A DNA stretch of 64,000 bases from Klebsiella ornithinolytica NBRC 105727 = ATCC 31898. Its GTDB lineage: Bacteria; Pseudomonadota; Gammaproteobacteria; Enterobacterales; Enterobacteriaceae. A program made the position numbers and the translations under genes. The stretch is from NCBI RefSeq assembly GCF_001598295.1, contig NZ_BCYR01000003.1, forward strand, positions 1-64,000. Reading direction: 5' to 3'. Under the pieces are notes generated by a model that saw only the letters and a list, made by a program, of their open reading frames with translations, had not been told where the DNA came from and did no database searches. Shown one piece after another: positions 1 to 9,123 of the stretch (within the stretch, counting starts at the first letter, position 1; the number at the start of each line of letters is the position of its first letter).

Positions 1-1794
1 GGCTTCGGTTGCAGGCTGAACGTCAGCCGGTGCGGCGGCCTGCTGCTCAGCCTTGCGGGCCTTCGCGCGGGCGATAGCCGCTTCAACGGCCGCTTTACGC
101 GGGTCGACGGCTTCGGCGGCGGGCTGAACGTGAGCCTCGGTCGCAAGTTGCCCCGTATCCTGATCCTGCAGCGCCAGTTTGCGGGCACGGGCTTCGGCTT
201 TACGAGCTTCGCGGGCGGCGATCGCTTCACTGTTATCCGGTTTCGCGCCGGCCTGGACTACGATCGGCTGGGTGGCATCGCGTTGTTTTTCGCGAACCCG
301 GGCCAGCGCCGCGTTAATCGCCGCATGATCTTTCGCGGCCGGTTGAACAGCAGACTGTTTGTGGCGCTCCAGGCGTGCGGCTTTGTCCCGTTCCAGGCGA
401 GCCTGGCGGGCCTCAAAGCGGGCTTTGGCCTCCGCTGCACGCTTTTCTTCCTGACGGATAGCCGTAATCTCGGCCTTTTCCTGACGGAAATATTGTACCA
501 GCGGAATATTACTCGGACAGACCCAGGCGCAGGCGCCGCATTCGATGCAGTCGGCCAGGTTATGGGCGGTGGCTTTATCGTGCTGCTGGCCTTTGCTGAA
601 CCAGTACAGCTGCTGCGGCAGCAGATCGGCCGGACAGGCGTCCGCACAGGCGCTGCAGCGAATACACCCTTTCTCTTCCTCGGGGTCGCCCATTTCGCTT
701 GCCGATGGCGCCAGCAGGCAGTTGGTGATTTTGACCACCGGAACGTCAAGCCACGGCAGGGTGAACCCCATCAGCGGGCCGCCCATAATGACCATCTGTT
801 CGGCGCTCGGGCAGAAGCCGGCATCTTCCAGCAGATGGCGAACCGGCGTTCCCAGTCGCGCCCACACGTTGCCAGGACGGGTAACCGCCTCGCCGGTGAG
901 GGTGACAACGCGCTCGGTCAGCGGCTCACCGTCGATCACCGCACGTTTAACCGCATAGGCGGTACCGACGTTTTGCATCAGCACGCCGATGTCCGACGAG
1001 CGCCCGCCGTGGGGAACCTGTTTGCCGGTGAGGATCTGCGTCAGCTGCTTCGCGCCGCCGGACGGGTATTTGGTGGGAATCACCCGCAGTTCGATACCGT
1101 GAGCATCGGCAAGGACTGCCCGCATCATCGAGATGGCCTGCGGTTTATTATCCTCAATACCGATCAGCACCTGGCGCGGCTGTAAAATATGGGCCAGGAT
1201 GCGGATGCCGGCGATAATTTGCGCTGCGCAATCCTGCATCAGGCGATCGTCGGCGGTAATATAGGGTTCGCATTCAGCGGCGTTAATAATCAGGGTTTCA
1301 ATTTTGTCGCCGCCGCCGCGTAATTTGCTGCCGGTCGGGAATCCCGCGCCGCCCAGCCCGGCCACGCCGAACTGGTGAATACGCTCGATGAGCTCTTCAC
1401 GGGTTTTGTTTGCGTAATCACTCCAGCCGTCACGCTCAATCCACCGGTCTTCACCGTCGGCATCGATAATGACGCTCATCTCGGCGAGGGCGGAAGGGTG
1501 AGCGGTCGAGTGCGGCGCGATGGCGCTGACGGTACCGGAGGTCGGGGCATGAACCGGCAACATTCGTCCCCAGCCGCGGGTCAGCGGCTGACCACGCAGT
1601 ACACGATCGCCAGGCCGCACGCAGAGCTCACCCTCAGCGCCGATATGCTGTTTTAACGGGATCACAAACTGCTGCGGCAGGGAAACCTGGCGCAGCGGCG
1701 TGCCGTTAGACTGGCTTTTCATTTCAGGCGGGTGAATACCGCCGTTGAAGTCCCAGACTTTATCTTTTCTGAACGCGGAAAATAGCTTAAACAT
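1..1794 (-). CDS. rsxC: RsxC, electron transport complex subunit C (3' end cut by window)
   Basis: This is the NADH/flavin and iron-sulfur subunit of the membrane RsxABCDGE (Rnf-type) complex, which in E. coli keeps SoxR reduced. The protein starts [19 protein letters not shown] at 1794. It has a glycine-rich flavin/NADH-binding stretch ([13 protein letters not shown]) and two ferredoxin motifs, [12 protein letters not shown] and [12 protein letters not shown]. After these comes a long Ala/Lys/Arg/Glu-rich tail, typical of enterobacterial RsxC. 598 codons are present with no stop before base 1, and E. coli RsxC has about 740 residues, so the tail continues outside the window. The start codon overlaps the rsxB stop by 8 bp, which indicates translational coupling in the rsxABC order. 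Confidence 0.96.
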   Translation of the reverse strand, partial: MFKLFSAFRKDKVWDFNGGIHPPEMKSQSNGTPLRQVSLPQQFVIPLKQHIGAEGELCVRPGDRVLRGQPLTRGWGRMLPVHAPTSGTVSAIAPHSTAHPSALAEMSVIIDADGEDRWIERDGWSDYANKTREELIERIHQFGVAGLGGAGFPTGSKLRGGGDKIETLIINAAECEPYITADDRLMQDCAAQIIAGIRILAHILQPRQVLIGIEDNKPQAISMMRAVLADAHGIELRVIPTKYPSGGAKQLTQILTGKQVPHGGRSSDIGVLMQNVGTAYAVKRAVIDGEPLTERVVTLTGEAVTRPGNVWARLGTPVRHLLEDAGFCPSAEQMVIMGGPLMGFTLPWLDVPVVKITNCLLAPSASEMGDPEEEKGCIRCSACADACPADLLPQQLYWFSKGQQHDKATAHNLADCIECGACAWVCPSNIPLVQYFRQEKAEITAIRQEEKRAAEAKARFEARQARLERDKAARLERHKQSAVQPAAKDHAAINAALARVREKQRDATQPIVVQAGAKPDNSEAIAAREARKAEARARKLALQDQDTGQLATEAHVQPAAEAVDPRKAAVEAAIARAKARKAEQQAAAPADVQPATEA

Positions 1795-2365
1795 GTTGTT
1801 CCACAGGAATATTGCGTACTGGAATAGTGTGCAGGTCCCACTTCCAGTTTTCAGTGGTCGTCGCGACAGGAACCATTTCAATACATTGCGTCGGGCAGGG
1901 CGCGACGCAAAGATTACAGCCGGTACAAAGATCGCTCATCACGGTGTGCATTGCGCGAGTTGCGCCGACAATCGCATCAACCGGGCAGGCCTGGATACAC
2001 TTTGTGCAGCCGATACAGTTATTTTCGTCAATGACCGCGAGCATGCGTGCAGGCTCGAGTTGTTGTTCATCGCCATCGATGGGCTGCGGGTCGACGTTCA
2101 GCAGAGCGGCAATTTTTAGCATCACCGCTTCGCCGCCTGGGGCGCAGCGGTTGATTTTCTCACCCTGAGTGCCGACGGCCTCGGCATAAGGACGACAGCC
2201 GGGGTAGCCGCATTGTCCACACTGACTCTGCGGAAGAAGCTCATCGACTTTTTCAACAACGGGATCATCTTCTACTTCAAACCGACGGGAGGCGTATCCC
2301 AGAATCACGCCAAAAATGAGCCCCAACAGGCTAATGGCGATCACGGCTATCCAGACTGCACTCAT
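1787..2365 (-). CDS. rsxB: RsxB, electron transport complex iron-sulfur subunit
   Basis: This 192-residue subunit carries electrons within the Rsx/Rnf complex. An N-terminal membrane anchor (about residues 5-25) is followed by a CGQCGYPGC cluster motif and two 4Fe-4S ferredoxin motifs, [12 protein letters not shown] and [12 protein letters not shown]. Length and motif order match E. coli RsxB. The gene begins 1 bp after the rsxA stop and overlaps rsxC by 8 bp, so the three genes are one operon. Confidence 0.97.
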   Translation of the reverse strand: MSAVWIAVIAISLLGLIFGVILGYASRRFEVEDDPVVEKVDELLPQSQCGQCGYPGCRPYAEAVGTQGEKINRCAPGGEAVMLKIAALLNVDPQPIDGDEQQLEPARMLAVIDENNCIGCTKCIQACPVDAIVGATRAMHTVMSDLCTGCNLCVAPCPTQCIEMVPVATTTENWKWDLHTIPVRNIPVEQHV

Positions 2366-2366
2366 A

Positions 2367-2948
2367 TTACAACTTCACCAAACCACTAAAGCCCATAAAT
2401 GCCAGCGACATTAAACCCGCAGTAACCAGGGCAATGGCATTACCACGAAACGGCGCAGGCACATCCGCAACCACCAGCCGTTCGCGAATAGCGGCGAACA
2501 GCACCATCACCAGCGAGAAACCGACCGCGGCGGCAAAACCGTAGAGCGCGGACTGCAAGAAGTTATGCCCGAGGTTAATATTCAGCAGCGCGACGCCGAG
2601 CACCGCACAGTTGGTAGTGATCAGCGGTAAGAAAATACCCAGCAGTCGATACAGGGCAGGGCTGGTTTTACGCACCACCATCTCGGTGAACTGCACCACT
2701 ACCGCGATAACCAGGATAAAAGCCAGGGTCCGCAGGTAGATCAGGTTAAGCGGGATAAGAATCCAGGTATCAATCAGCCAGGCGCAAATTGAGGCCAGCG
2801 TCATCACAAAGGTGGTGGCCAGCCCCATCCCCATTGCGGTTTCCAGTTTTTTGGAAACCCCCATAAACGGGCACAGTCCAAGAAACTTCACCAGCACGAA
2901 GTTGTTCACAAGGACAGTACCAATAAAGAGCAGTAAATAATCAGCCAT
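2367..2948 (-). CDS. rsxA: RsxA, electron transport complex membrane subunit A
   Basis: RsxA is an integral inner-membrane subunit of the SoxR-reducing Rsx complex. The chosen start gives [17 protein letters not shown] and 193 residues, the usual family length. An upstream in-frame ATG would add 20 residues not found in the family. The protein is almost entirely hydrophobic with about six helices. It carries the conserved [12 protein letters not shown] and [12 protein letters not shown] segments. It is the first gene of the operon in this window. Confidence 0.97.
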   Translation of the reverse strand: MADYLLLFIGTVLVNNFVLVKFLGLCPFMGVSKKLETAMGMGLATTFVMTLASICAWLIDTWILIPLNLIYLRTLAFILVIAVVVQFTEMVVRKTSPALYRLLGIFLPLITTNCAVLGVALLNINLGHNFLQSALYGFAAAVGFSLVMVLFAAIRERLVVADVPAPFRGNAIALVTAGLMSLAFMGFSGLVKL

Positions 2949-3027
2949 CAACTCGACCTGAAAACAGAAAAAGCCGCCTATTATCGAATAAATCGATACC
3001 GGCGACAACAGGTTAACTGTGGGGTTA

Positions 3028-3468
3028 TTACGAATTCACGAAGGTTCGCTTAACCCGTGCGGAACGTTTGAAATAGGGGACCAACAGCGCCGCGGCAAGA
3101 AGCGGAAACAGCAGCTGGCGCAAGGCCATCGCGTCTGAAATGGGTGAAAAAGCAAAGGCCTTTATCGCCAGCAGCAGAGAGATGAGCAGCCAGATAATAT
3201 AGTGCTTTGGTACGATGCTTCGCCGTTTGAAAAACGCAATGGTCAGCCACAGGGTATAGTACCACATGGCGAGGGCGAACAGCAGCGACCCCACCCAAAG
3301 CAGGAGGTGCCCGGCGCTCATTTCCGCCAGCAGGGCGTAGGTCCGGGAGCTCATCAACGCATTAGCAAAGATCAACAGCGACAGCGAAGTGCTAAGCAGA
3401 GCAACCAGTAGCCATGCGAGCGGTGCCAGCAGCCACCCGCCGATACGTTCTGCAGAGTGAGAAGACAT
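3028..3468 (-). CDS. ydgK: YdgK-like DUF2569 inner-membrane protein
   Basis: This is a four-helix hydrophobic protein of unknown function, about 146 residues from [19 protein letters not shown]. The opening [10 protein letters not shown] is characteristic of the DUF2569/YdgK family, and the position next to rsxA and cnu matches E. coli ydgK. The start at 3468 is preferred because GGGAGA lies just upstream. An ATG six codons earlier lacks such a site. No enzymatic motif is visible. Confidence 0.85.
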   Translation of the reverse strand: MSSHSAERIGGWLLAPLAWLLVALLSTSLSLLIFANALMSSRTYALLAEMSAGHLLLWVGSLLFALAMWYYTLWLTIAFFKRRSIVPKHYIIWLLISLLLAIKAFAFSPISDAMALRQLLFPLLAAALLVPYFKRSARVKRTFVNS

Positions 3469-3536
3469 GATTTCTCCCGGATTCAATCAAAATAAAGAGC
3501 GGGAGTATAAGCAACTGGCATGGCTGAGAACAGTTT

Positions 3537-3752
3537 TTATTGCACGTAACGCCAGACGGATTTCGGAACCTGCCCGACATCGAACAATTTACCGCCAGAA
3601 ACCAGCTCTGCCCGGCGGTGATCGGCTGCGCGATACATGTTGACGATTTCCGTGGTGTCGGTCAGGGAATAGTTAAGATGGTCAAAAAGTTTTTCAAGGC
3701 TTTCAAGGGAACTGATTTTACGGAATTTTAATAAGTAGTCCTGAACGGTCAT
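3537..3752 (-). CDS. cnu: Cnu (YdgT), Hha-family nucleoid-associated protein
   Basis: This is a 71-residue Hha/YmoA-family protein that partners H-NS and StpA in silencing and binds near oriC in E. coli. The sequence [20 protein letters not shown] and the ending [12 protein letters not shown] match E. coli Cnu almost residue for residue. Longer in-frame starts exist upstream, but 71 residues is the family length. It stands alone between the ydgK homologue and the glycosidase gene. Confidence 0.96.
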   Translation of the reverse strand: MTVQDYLLKFRKISSLESLEKLFDHLNYSLTDTTEIVNMYRAADHRRAELVSGGKLFDVGQVPKSVWRYVQ

Positions 3753-3939
3753 TTGCGGTTCCATTTTATAATCGGAATAAACAAGTCGAATATTAACAAC
3801 TGTCGGTAAACCAACTTTCAACAAACGGTGCCTTCTTAACGGGCCGGATGAAATTATTTAGGTTGTAAATACTAAAGACAAGAAATGATTTCATTCCTGG
3901 GGTAGTCAAAAGAAATTTAAGAATATTCTAGTGCTAAAT

Positions 3940-3959
3940 CAGGCGCCGGGCGGCGCCTG
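3940..3959 (-). terminator. Hairpin downstream of the 6-phospho-beta-glycosidase gene
   Basis: An 8-bp GC stem (CAGGCGCC / GGCGCCTG) with a four-base loop lies 10 bp beyond the stop of the leftward glycosidase gene. It is followed on the minus strand by an AT-rich run. It is a plausible intrinsic terminator with a weak U-tract. Confidence 0.6.
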
Positions 3960-3969
3960 GGAGAGAAGA

Positions 3970-5340
3970 TTAACGCTGTTTGCCCCGGCTGGCAATAACG
4001 TTTTGATACCAAAAAAAGCTCTTTTTCCGTTTACGGGCGAGCCCTTGCTGATGATCGACATACACAAAACCGTATTGTTTTTGGTAACCGTTCAGCCAGC
4101 TCAGCAGATCAATAAACGACCACGGATAATAACCGCGGACATCGGCCCCCGCCTCAAGGGCTTTTTCCAGCGCATTAATATGGCTGCTAAGATAGTCGAT
4201 GCGCGGATCGTCAACGACTTCGCCATCAATAATCGGATCTTTCGCGCCTAAACCATTTTCGGTGATGTAAATGGGAATATCGCCATAGCGTGCTTTGATC
4301 ATCATTATGCCGTCGGTTAACCCCTGCGGCCAAATCTCCCAGCCCCATTCGGTATAGGTGCTCTGCGGGTTACGCACGAAGTAAAACAGACCTTCGACGC
4401 CCGGTTCACCGCCGCAGGGTCCCTCCTGAGGTCGGGCTGAGACGGTTTCACGGCGATAATAGTTGAGTCCAATAAAATCGCAGCGGTTGTCACGCAGCAG
4501 CGCGTCATCGCCGGGAGCAAACTGCGGAACACCCCACAGGGTCTGGGTCTGCTGCAAAAGCGACTCGGGGTAATGGCCTTTTAACACCGGATCGTATAGC
4601 CAGTGCGTATGTATTGCGTCCGCCATGTCGCTGGCCTGGCGATCTTCTGCGCTGTCGGTGAGCGGCGTATGCGGCTGCAGGACATTAACGAACCCAATCT
4701 CGCCCTTGATACCGCTTTGGCGAAACTGTTTAACCGCCAGCGCGTGGGCAATAAAAACGTGATGACAGGCCTGGATAGCGCGCGCCGGATCGCGTACCGC
4801 CGGCGGATGACAGCCGTTAATATAGCCGTGACCGATGAACACAATGGTTTCGTTGAAGGTTGCCCACAGCTTCACCCGGGAACCGTAGCGCGCGTAACAC
4901 AGGCGGGCATACTCGGCGAACGCTTCGGCGGTGCTTCGTGCTTCCCAGCCCCCTTCATCCTGCAGCGCCTGCGGCAGATCCCAATGATAGAGCGTAATCA
5001 TCGGCTCGATATTGTGAGCCAGCAGCTCATCGATCAAATCGCTATAAAACCGGACGCCCGCTTCGTTAACTTCGCCACGGCCGAGAGGCAGCAGGCGAGG
5101 CCAGGAGATAGAGAAACGGTAGCTTTGCAGGCCCATTTCGGCCATCAGGGCAACGTCTTCGCGAAAACGATGATAGTGATCGACGGCGACGTCACCATTG
5201 GTGTTCTCGAATGTCGCGCCGGGCTGATGGGCGTATATGTCCCAGATTGACGGGCCTTTACCGTCGGCATCGTGACCGCCTTCAACCTGATAGGCTGCGG
5301 TGGCGGCGCCCCAAAGAAAATGTTGCGGAAATGCGGCCAT
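3970..5340 (-). CDS. Glycoside hydrolase family 1, probable 6-phospho-beta-glycosidase
   Basis: This 456-residue cytoplasmic GH1 enzyme has acid/base Glu164 (TFNET) and nucleophile Glu361 (ITENG). Ser414, Lys421 and Tyr423 (in DLLSWLNGYQKQYG) have the S-x6-K-x-Y spacing that binds the substrate phosphate in 6-phospho-beta-glycosidases. Plain beta-glucosidases have Glu at the Ser position. The likely job is hydrolysis of PTS-imported phosphorylated beta-glucosides or galactosides. The start is set by AAGGAG upstream of MAAFPQHFLWGAATAAYQ. No PTS permease or regulator lies nearby. E. coli has no gene here between cnu and blr. A tandem LacI/GalR-type operator sits 54 bp upstream. Confidence 0.9.
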   Translation of the reverse strand: MAAFPQHFLWGAATAAYQVEGGHDADGKGPSIWDIYAHQPGATFENTNGDVAVDHYHRFREDVALMAEMGLQSYRFSISWPRLLPLGRGEVNEAGVRFYSDLIDELLAHNIEPMITLYHWDLPQALQDEGGWEARSTAEAFAEYARLCYARYGSRVKLWATFNETIVFIGHGYINGCHPPAVRDPARAIQACHHVFIAHALAVKQFRQSGIKGEIGFVNVLQPHTPLTDSAEDRQASDMADAIHTHWLYDPVLKGHYPESLLQQTQTLWGVPQFAPGDDALLRDNRCDFIGLNYYRRETVSARPQEGPCGGEPGVEGLFYFVRNPQSTYTEWGWEIWPQGLTDGIMMIKARYGDIPIYITENGLGAKDPIIDGEVVDDPRIDYLSSHINALEKALEAGADVRGYYPWSFIDLLSWLNGYQKQYGFVYVDHQQGLARKRKKSFFWYQNVIASRGKQR

Positions 5341-5393
5341 GAAAAACTCCTTATCGAATGATAAAGAGAGTGTAGTGAATGCGTTTATCGCTG

Positions 5394-5420
5394 TGCAACC
5401 GGTTTCTGAAACCGGTTGCA
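5394..5420 (-). promoter_or_regulatory. Tandem LacI/GalR-family operator upstream of the glycosidase gene
   Basis: This is a perfect 27-bp palindrome with 13-bp arms around one central base. It contains two copies of AACCGGTT, centred 13 bp apart. Each half-copy resembles the E. coli AscG operator TGAAACCGGTTTCA. It lies in the promoter region of the leftward GH1 gene, so repression lifted by a sugar or sugar phosphate is likely. The regulator is not encoded nearby. Confidence 0.75.
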
Positions 5421-5466
5421 CGCTTGCGAAGTGGGTCACTGTTTAGCGTCAGCAGAGGCTGACAGG

Positions 5467-5616
5467 CTAATGGGGCAGCGAGGTCGTTTGCACAACATTA
5501 GCTGGAGGCGGGGATTGGTAGTTATCAATGTGGTGAGCGATAACCAAAAGCAGGGCTGAGACGCCAAATACAACCCAACCAATAAGTTCTACAATTCGGT
5601 TAAAAACGTTTGCCAT
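5467..5616 (-). CDS. blr: Blr, small divisome-associated membrane protein
   Basis: This 49-residue single-helix inner-membrane protein corresponds to E. coli Blr (41 residues), which affects intrinsic beta-lactam susceptibility and associates with the divisome. The core RIVELIGWVVFGVSALLLV followed by HIDNYQ matches Blr. The chosen ATG is preceded by CAGGA and gives MANVFNRIVEL. The protein is slightly longer than E. coli Blr at both ends. Position next to ydgJ is conserved. Confidence 0.88.
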   Translation of the reverse strand: MANVFNRIVELIGWVVFGVSALLLVIAHHIDNYQSPPPANVVQTTSLPH

Positions 5617-5805
5617 AATCCTGAAATTAAAAGTTAAAACAGGAGTAAATGTTACTAAATGGGGAGAGTAACGCAAGGGCTGGCGGAAGAGTATTATCAC
5701 CATTGCTGTAAAGGTGAACGCTTGAGAAGCATAAGCAAAGCTAATAAATCAATTGAAGCTTATAGTTATCAGAGGGCAAAAATCCTTGAATGAGAGGGCA
5801 GCAAG

Positions 5806-6846
5806 ATGAGTGACACTATCCGGGTGGGGATGATTGGCTACGGATATGCGAGTAAAACTTTCCATGCGCCGTTAATCAGCGGTACGCCGGGAATGACGCT
5901 GGCCGCGGTGTCCAGTAGCGATGAAAAGAAAGTCCTGGCCGACTGGCCTCTGGTGAACGTGGTGGCTGAACCCGCAGGCTTACTGAGCAACCCCGATATT
6001 GATTTGATCGTCATCGCTACGCCAAACGATACCCATTTCCCGCTGGCGAAAGCGGCGCTGGAAGCGGGTAAGCATGTGGTCGTGGATAAACCTTTTACCG
6101 TGACACTGTCACAGGCGAGAGAGCTGGAGGTCGTGGCCAGACGCTGCGGCAGACTGCTGTCCGTTTTTCATAACCGCCGCTGGGATAGCGATTTTCTGAC
6201 GCTGAAATCGCTGATTCATGAAGGGCTGCTCGGCGAGGTAGGTTACGTCGAATCGCACTTCGATCGCTATCGTCCAGAGGTGCGTAACCGCTGGCGCGAA
6301 CAGGGCGGCCCGGGAAGCGGAATCTGGTACGATCTGGGGCCGCACCTTCTTGATCAGGTCGTCAATTTATTTGGCCTGCCGGTCAGTATGACCGTTGATT
6401 TGGCGCAGCTGCGTCCGGGCGCCCAGGCTACCGACTATTTCCACGCCGTGTTGGCTTATCCCCAGCGCCGGGTCGTGTTGCACGGTACGCTGCTGGCGGC
6501 AGCAGAAACCGCGCGATATATCGTTCACGGATCCCGGGCAAGCTATGTCAAATATGGGCTGGATCCGCAGGAGGAGCGGCTGAAAAATGGCGAGCGGTTG
6601 CCGCAGGAAGACTGGGGATACGATATGCGCGACGGGGTGCTGACGCGGGTTGAAGGGGACGCTCGCACGACGGAAAACTGGCTCACTCTGCCGGGCAACT
6701 ACCCGGCTTACTATGCCGCCATTCGCGACACCCTGAATGGCAGCGGCGAAAATCCGGTGCCTGCCAGCCAGGCGATTCAGATTATGGAGTTGATTGAGCT
6801 CGGTCTGGAGTCGGCGAAACATCGCGCCACCCTGAGTCTGATCTAG
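5806..6846 (+). CDS. ydgJ: YdgJ, Gfo/Idh/MocA-family oxidoreductase
   Basis: This is a 346-residue NAD(P)-dependent dehydrogenase of unknown substrate. The N-terminal Rossmann domain shows GMIGYGYASKTFHAP. The conserved VVVDKPF motif supplies the Lys used by the family, and the C-terminal half is the alpha/beta sheet domain. Length, opening residues and location between blr and add match E. coli YdgJ. It is transcribed convergently with add. Confidence 0.93.
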   Translation: MSDTIRVGMIGYGYASKTFHAPLISGTPGMTLAAVSSSDEKKVLADWPLVNVVAEPAGLLSNPDIDLIVIATPNDTHFPLAKAALEAGKHVVVDKPFTVTLSQARELEVVARRCGRLLSVFHNRRWDSDFLTLKSLIHEGLLGEVGYVESHFDRYRPEVRNRWREQGGPGSGIWYDLGPHLLDQVVNLFGLPVSMTVDLAQLRPGAQATDYFHAVLAYPQRRVVLHGTLLAAAETARYIVHGSRASYVKYGLDPQEERLKNGERLPQEDWGYDMRDGVLTRVEGDARTTENWLTLPGNYPAYYAAIRDTLNGSGENPVPASQAIQIMELIELGLESAKHRATLSLI

Positions 6847-6853
6847 AGTCTTT

Positions 6854-6876
6854 GCCCGGCAGCGAGGCCGCCGGGC
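6854..6876. terminator. Hairpin between convergent ydgJ and add
   Basis: A 7-bp stem GCCCGGC / GCCGGGC with a 9-base loop fills the 36-bp gap between the two convergent stops. It could end transcription from both sides or be a REP-like unit. There is no strong T-run. Confidence 0.5.
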
Positions 6877-6882
6877 TGAGGG

Positions 6883-7884
6883 TCAGGCCTGCTGAACGCG
6901 CTGAATCAGCGCCGCTTTTTCCTGGTTGCTGAGAAACGCCTGTTCCAGACCATTAATTTGCGCCTGGCGAATCTGCTCGCGACTCAGGCCTGCTGCCGGC
7001 GCGGCCACGGTGTATTCGTGAATGATGTCGATACCTTGTACCGCCGGGTCGTCGGTATTAATGGATGCCAGAACGCCGTGTTCAAGGAACGTTTTGAGCG
7101 GATGCTCTGCCAGAGATGCCACGGTGCTGGTCTGGATATTGGAGGTCAGGCAGGACTCAATACCGATACGCTGCTGCGCAAGATAATCCATCAGAGCCGG
7201 ATCCTGGACCGCTTTTACGCCATGTCCGATACGTTCTGCTCCTAGTTCTCGTATAGCCTGCCAGATGCTTTCCGGACCGGCCGCTTCGCCGGCGTGCACG
7301 GTAATACGCCAGCCGGCATCGCGAGCGAGGGTAAAGTGTTCCATAAACAGATTGCCCGGGAAACCGAGCTCATCACCCGCCAGATCCAGGGCGGTGATCG
7401 CTTCGCGGTGGGCAAGCAGCGCGTCCAGCTCTTGCTGGCAGGCCGCTTCACCGAATGTCCGGCTCAGAATACCAATCAGACGGGTTTCGACATTAAAATC
7501 GCGGCTGCCTTCGCGTACGCCGGCAATCACGGCTTCAACCACGCCGTCGACCGGCAGCTGGTGGGTCATGGCCATATAGCGCGGGGAAAAACGCAGCTCA
7601 ACGTAGTGGAGACCATTGCGTGCCGCATCCTCGACGTTTTCATAAGCCACGCGACGACAGGCTTCCAGCGAGGCCAGAACTTTTACCCCCCAGTCCAGTT
7701 TGGCGAGGAAGCTGACCAGATCGGGTTCATTACTGGTGACCTGTACATGGGGGATCAGCGTGTCGAGTGAGGTTGCCGGAAGGGTGATATTGAACTGGCG
7801 GCCAAGATCGAGAATGGTTTGGGCACGAATATTGCCGTCAAGGTGGCGGTGAATGTCGGTTAATGGCAAAGTTAAATCAATCAT
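6883..7884 (-). CDS. add: Adenosine deaminase
   Basis: This enzyme deaminates adenosine and deoxyadenosine to inosine and deoxyinosine in purine salvage. It is 333 residues, the same length as E. coli Add. Zinc ligands are in the N-terminal DIHRHLDGN, the catalytic HAGEAAGPE segment, HGVKAV and the NTDDP motif. The start at 7884 ([14 protein letters not shown]) matches E. coli. An ATG four codons upstream lacks a ribosome site. Confidence 0.97.
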   Translation of the reverse strand: MIDLTLPLTDIHRHLDGNIRAQTILDLGRQFNITLPATSLDTLIPHVQVTSNEPDLVSFLAKLDWGVKVLASLEACRRVAYENVEDAARNGLHYVELRFSPRYMAMTHQLPVDGVVEAVIAGVREGSRDFNVETRLIGILSRTFGEAACQQELDALLAHREAITALDLAGDELGFPGNLFMEHFTLARDAGWRITVHAGEAAGPESIWQAIRELGAERIGHGVKAVQDPALMDYLAQQRIGIESCLTSNIQTSTVASLAEHPLKTFLEHGVLASINTDDPAVQGIDIIHEYTVAAPAAGLSREQIRQAQINGLEQAFLSNQEKAALIQRVQQA

Positions 7885-8396
7885 GGTCGCACTCATTTTT
7901 TAGTTAAAGTGCACGTCATTATACAGCAATTCTTTAACTCTTTAAAAGCATTGAAAAAATCCAGTGGATACAATCATCTGTAAGAGCCGCGATCGGTTTT
8001 GAACCTACATCACGAGAGTCTCCTGGCCCGAACAGGATCCCCGGCAAACTTGCGGGCGGTGGGCCGGGCGGCGGGCGATTATCCTGTCGACTAAACTTAG
8101 CCAGCAGGCCGGCATAGGATGCGGGACGTTGCGTGAAGGAGAGGGGGTCTAAGGAATCCGGGGCGTTCACGATAGAGATGCAAAGAAAGCCATTCGATTC
8201 CAGCAGCAGACTCTCGCATCGGGTGGGCAAACGTGGCAGATAGCCGTTGCGAAGATCGATAAACTGTGAGCCAGAGGGGCGTTGTTTCAACTCAGATAAA
8301 ATAAAGTTAACCGGGTTAACCCGGTTAAAGCAGATTTTTTCATTCACGGCAACGGCGTACGCCAATGCTTCATCCTATGCATGATGACAATTTAAG
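7885..8396. other. 512-bp intergenic region between add and the 2H phosphoesterase-like gene
   Basis: The region holds the add promoter side and the upstream region of the rightward gene at 8397. It contains a 22-bp perfect palindrome (8307-8328). A leftward open frame (7934-8365) spans most of it, but it has a proline-rich, low-complexity composition and no recognisable family or ribosome site, so I do not call it a gene. Confidence 0.6.
8307..8328. promoter_or_regulatory. 22-bp perfect palindrome, possible operator
   Basis: Two 11-bp arms, TTAACCGGGTT and AACCCGGTTAA, meet without a spacer about 70 bp upstream of the ATG at 8397. The symmetry and AT/GC pattern suit a dimeric repressor site. 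No cognate regulator is visible next to it. Confidence 0.45.
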
Positions 8397-9110
8397 ATGA
8401 AAGTGATTCACCTGGATAGCGTTTATCAATCAACGAACGAGAAGACCCAGGCGACCTGGCTGGAAAACGAGGGTATTGGTAGCATTCGCGAGACGCCGGA
8501 CTATGACCCAACAAAGCTGGCGCTTGCAACGGGCATACGGCCCACAATGCCTGCTCAAATACAGCAACTTTTCAATAAACTAAACGATCTGGTGCGCGAC
8601 GACGTACTGGCGGACAGGTTGCCGGAAGCGTGTTTTCATTTTACCTTTTTACCGTTGACTCTCCCGCTATACGCTGAAAACGAGGTCCTTCCCGAAAAGA
8701 TTTCGCAATTAGGTGAAATGTGGGCTGACTATCAGGCCCGACGTATAACGGTCAGAGAATTGCGTTTGGTTGCCCTGCCTGGCCAGCTATTGCTTGCCGG
8801 GATTCCGGATGAGGCGGCGGTTGCGATGCGCCACGCATTTTGTCAGAAAGTTCTGGCATCACCCTGGAAACAAGAACTGCTTGCCCGGCACGCTGCTACG
8901 CCGCTTCCGGCGCCTTTCTGGCACAGTACGCTATTGCGCTACCAAGCCCGTTTTCTGCCCGCACAATTGCGACGATACTTCCAGCAGAATCAGGCGCGGC
9001 GCTTTGGTACGGTTTCAGGAGAACTCAAGCTCGTCAAAGTGAACTACAACTGGGCGCGCTGTGATTTTGTTCACCTCCAGAACCCGGACATCGGTTACCG
9101 ACATCCCTGA
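8397..9110 (+). CDS. 2H phosphoesterase-like protein of unknown substrate
   Basis: The 237-residue protein is not one I recognise by name. Two His-x-Thr motifs are visible, H81-F-T83 (FHFTFLPLTLP) and H176-S-T178 (FWHSTLLRYQA). This is the signature pair of the 2H phosphoesterase superfamily (LigT/CPDase-like), whose members hydrolyse cyclic phosphates or 2',5' linkages. The roughly 95-residue spacing fits the fold. No signal peptide is seen, so it is probably cytoplasmic. The ribosome site before 8397 is weak. It faces the diguanylate cyclase gene with only 13 bp between stops. The substrate is unknown. Confidence 0.6.
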   Translation: MKVIHLDSVYQSTNEKTQATWLENEGIGSIRETPDYDPTKLALATGIRPTMPAQIQQLFNKLNDLVRDDVLADRLPEACFHFTFLPLTLPLYAENEVLPEKISQLGEMWADYQARRITVRELRLVALPGQLLLAGIPDEAAVAMRHAFCQKVLASPWKQELLARHAATPLPAPFWHSTLLRYQARFLPAQLRRYFQQNQARRFGTVSGELKLVKVNYNWARCDFVHLQNPDIGYRHP

Positions 9111-9123
9111 GAGACGGCACAGG

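Noticed and set aside
7934-8365. 143-codon leftward open frame between add and the 2H phosphoesterase-like gene
   Set aside because: It has proline-rich, patchy composition, no ribosome site, no recognisable family, and it contains the 22-bp palindrome within its 5' part.
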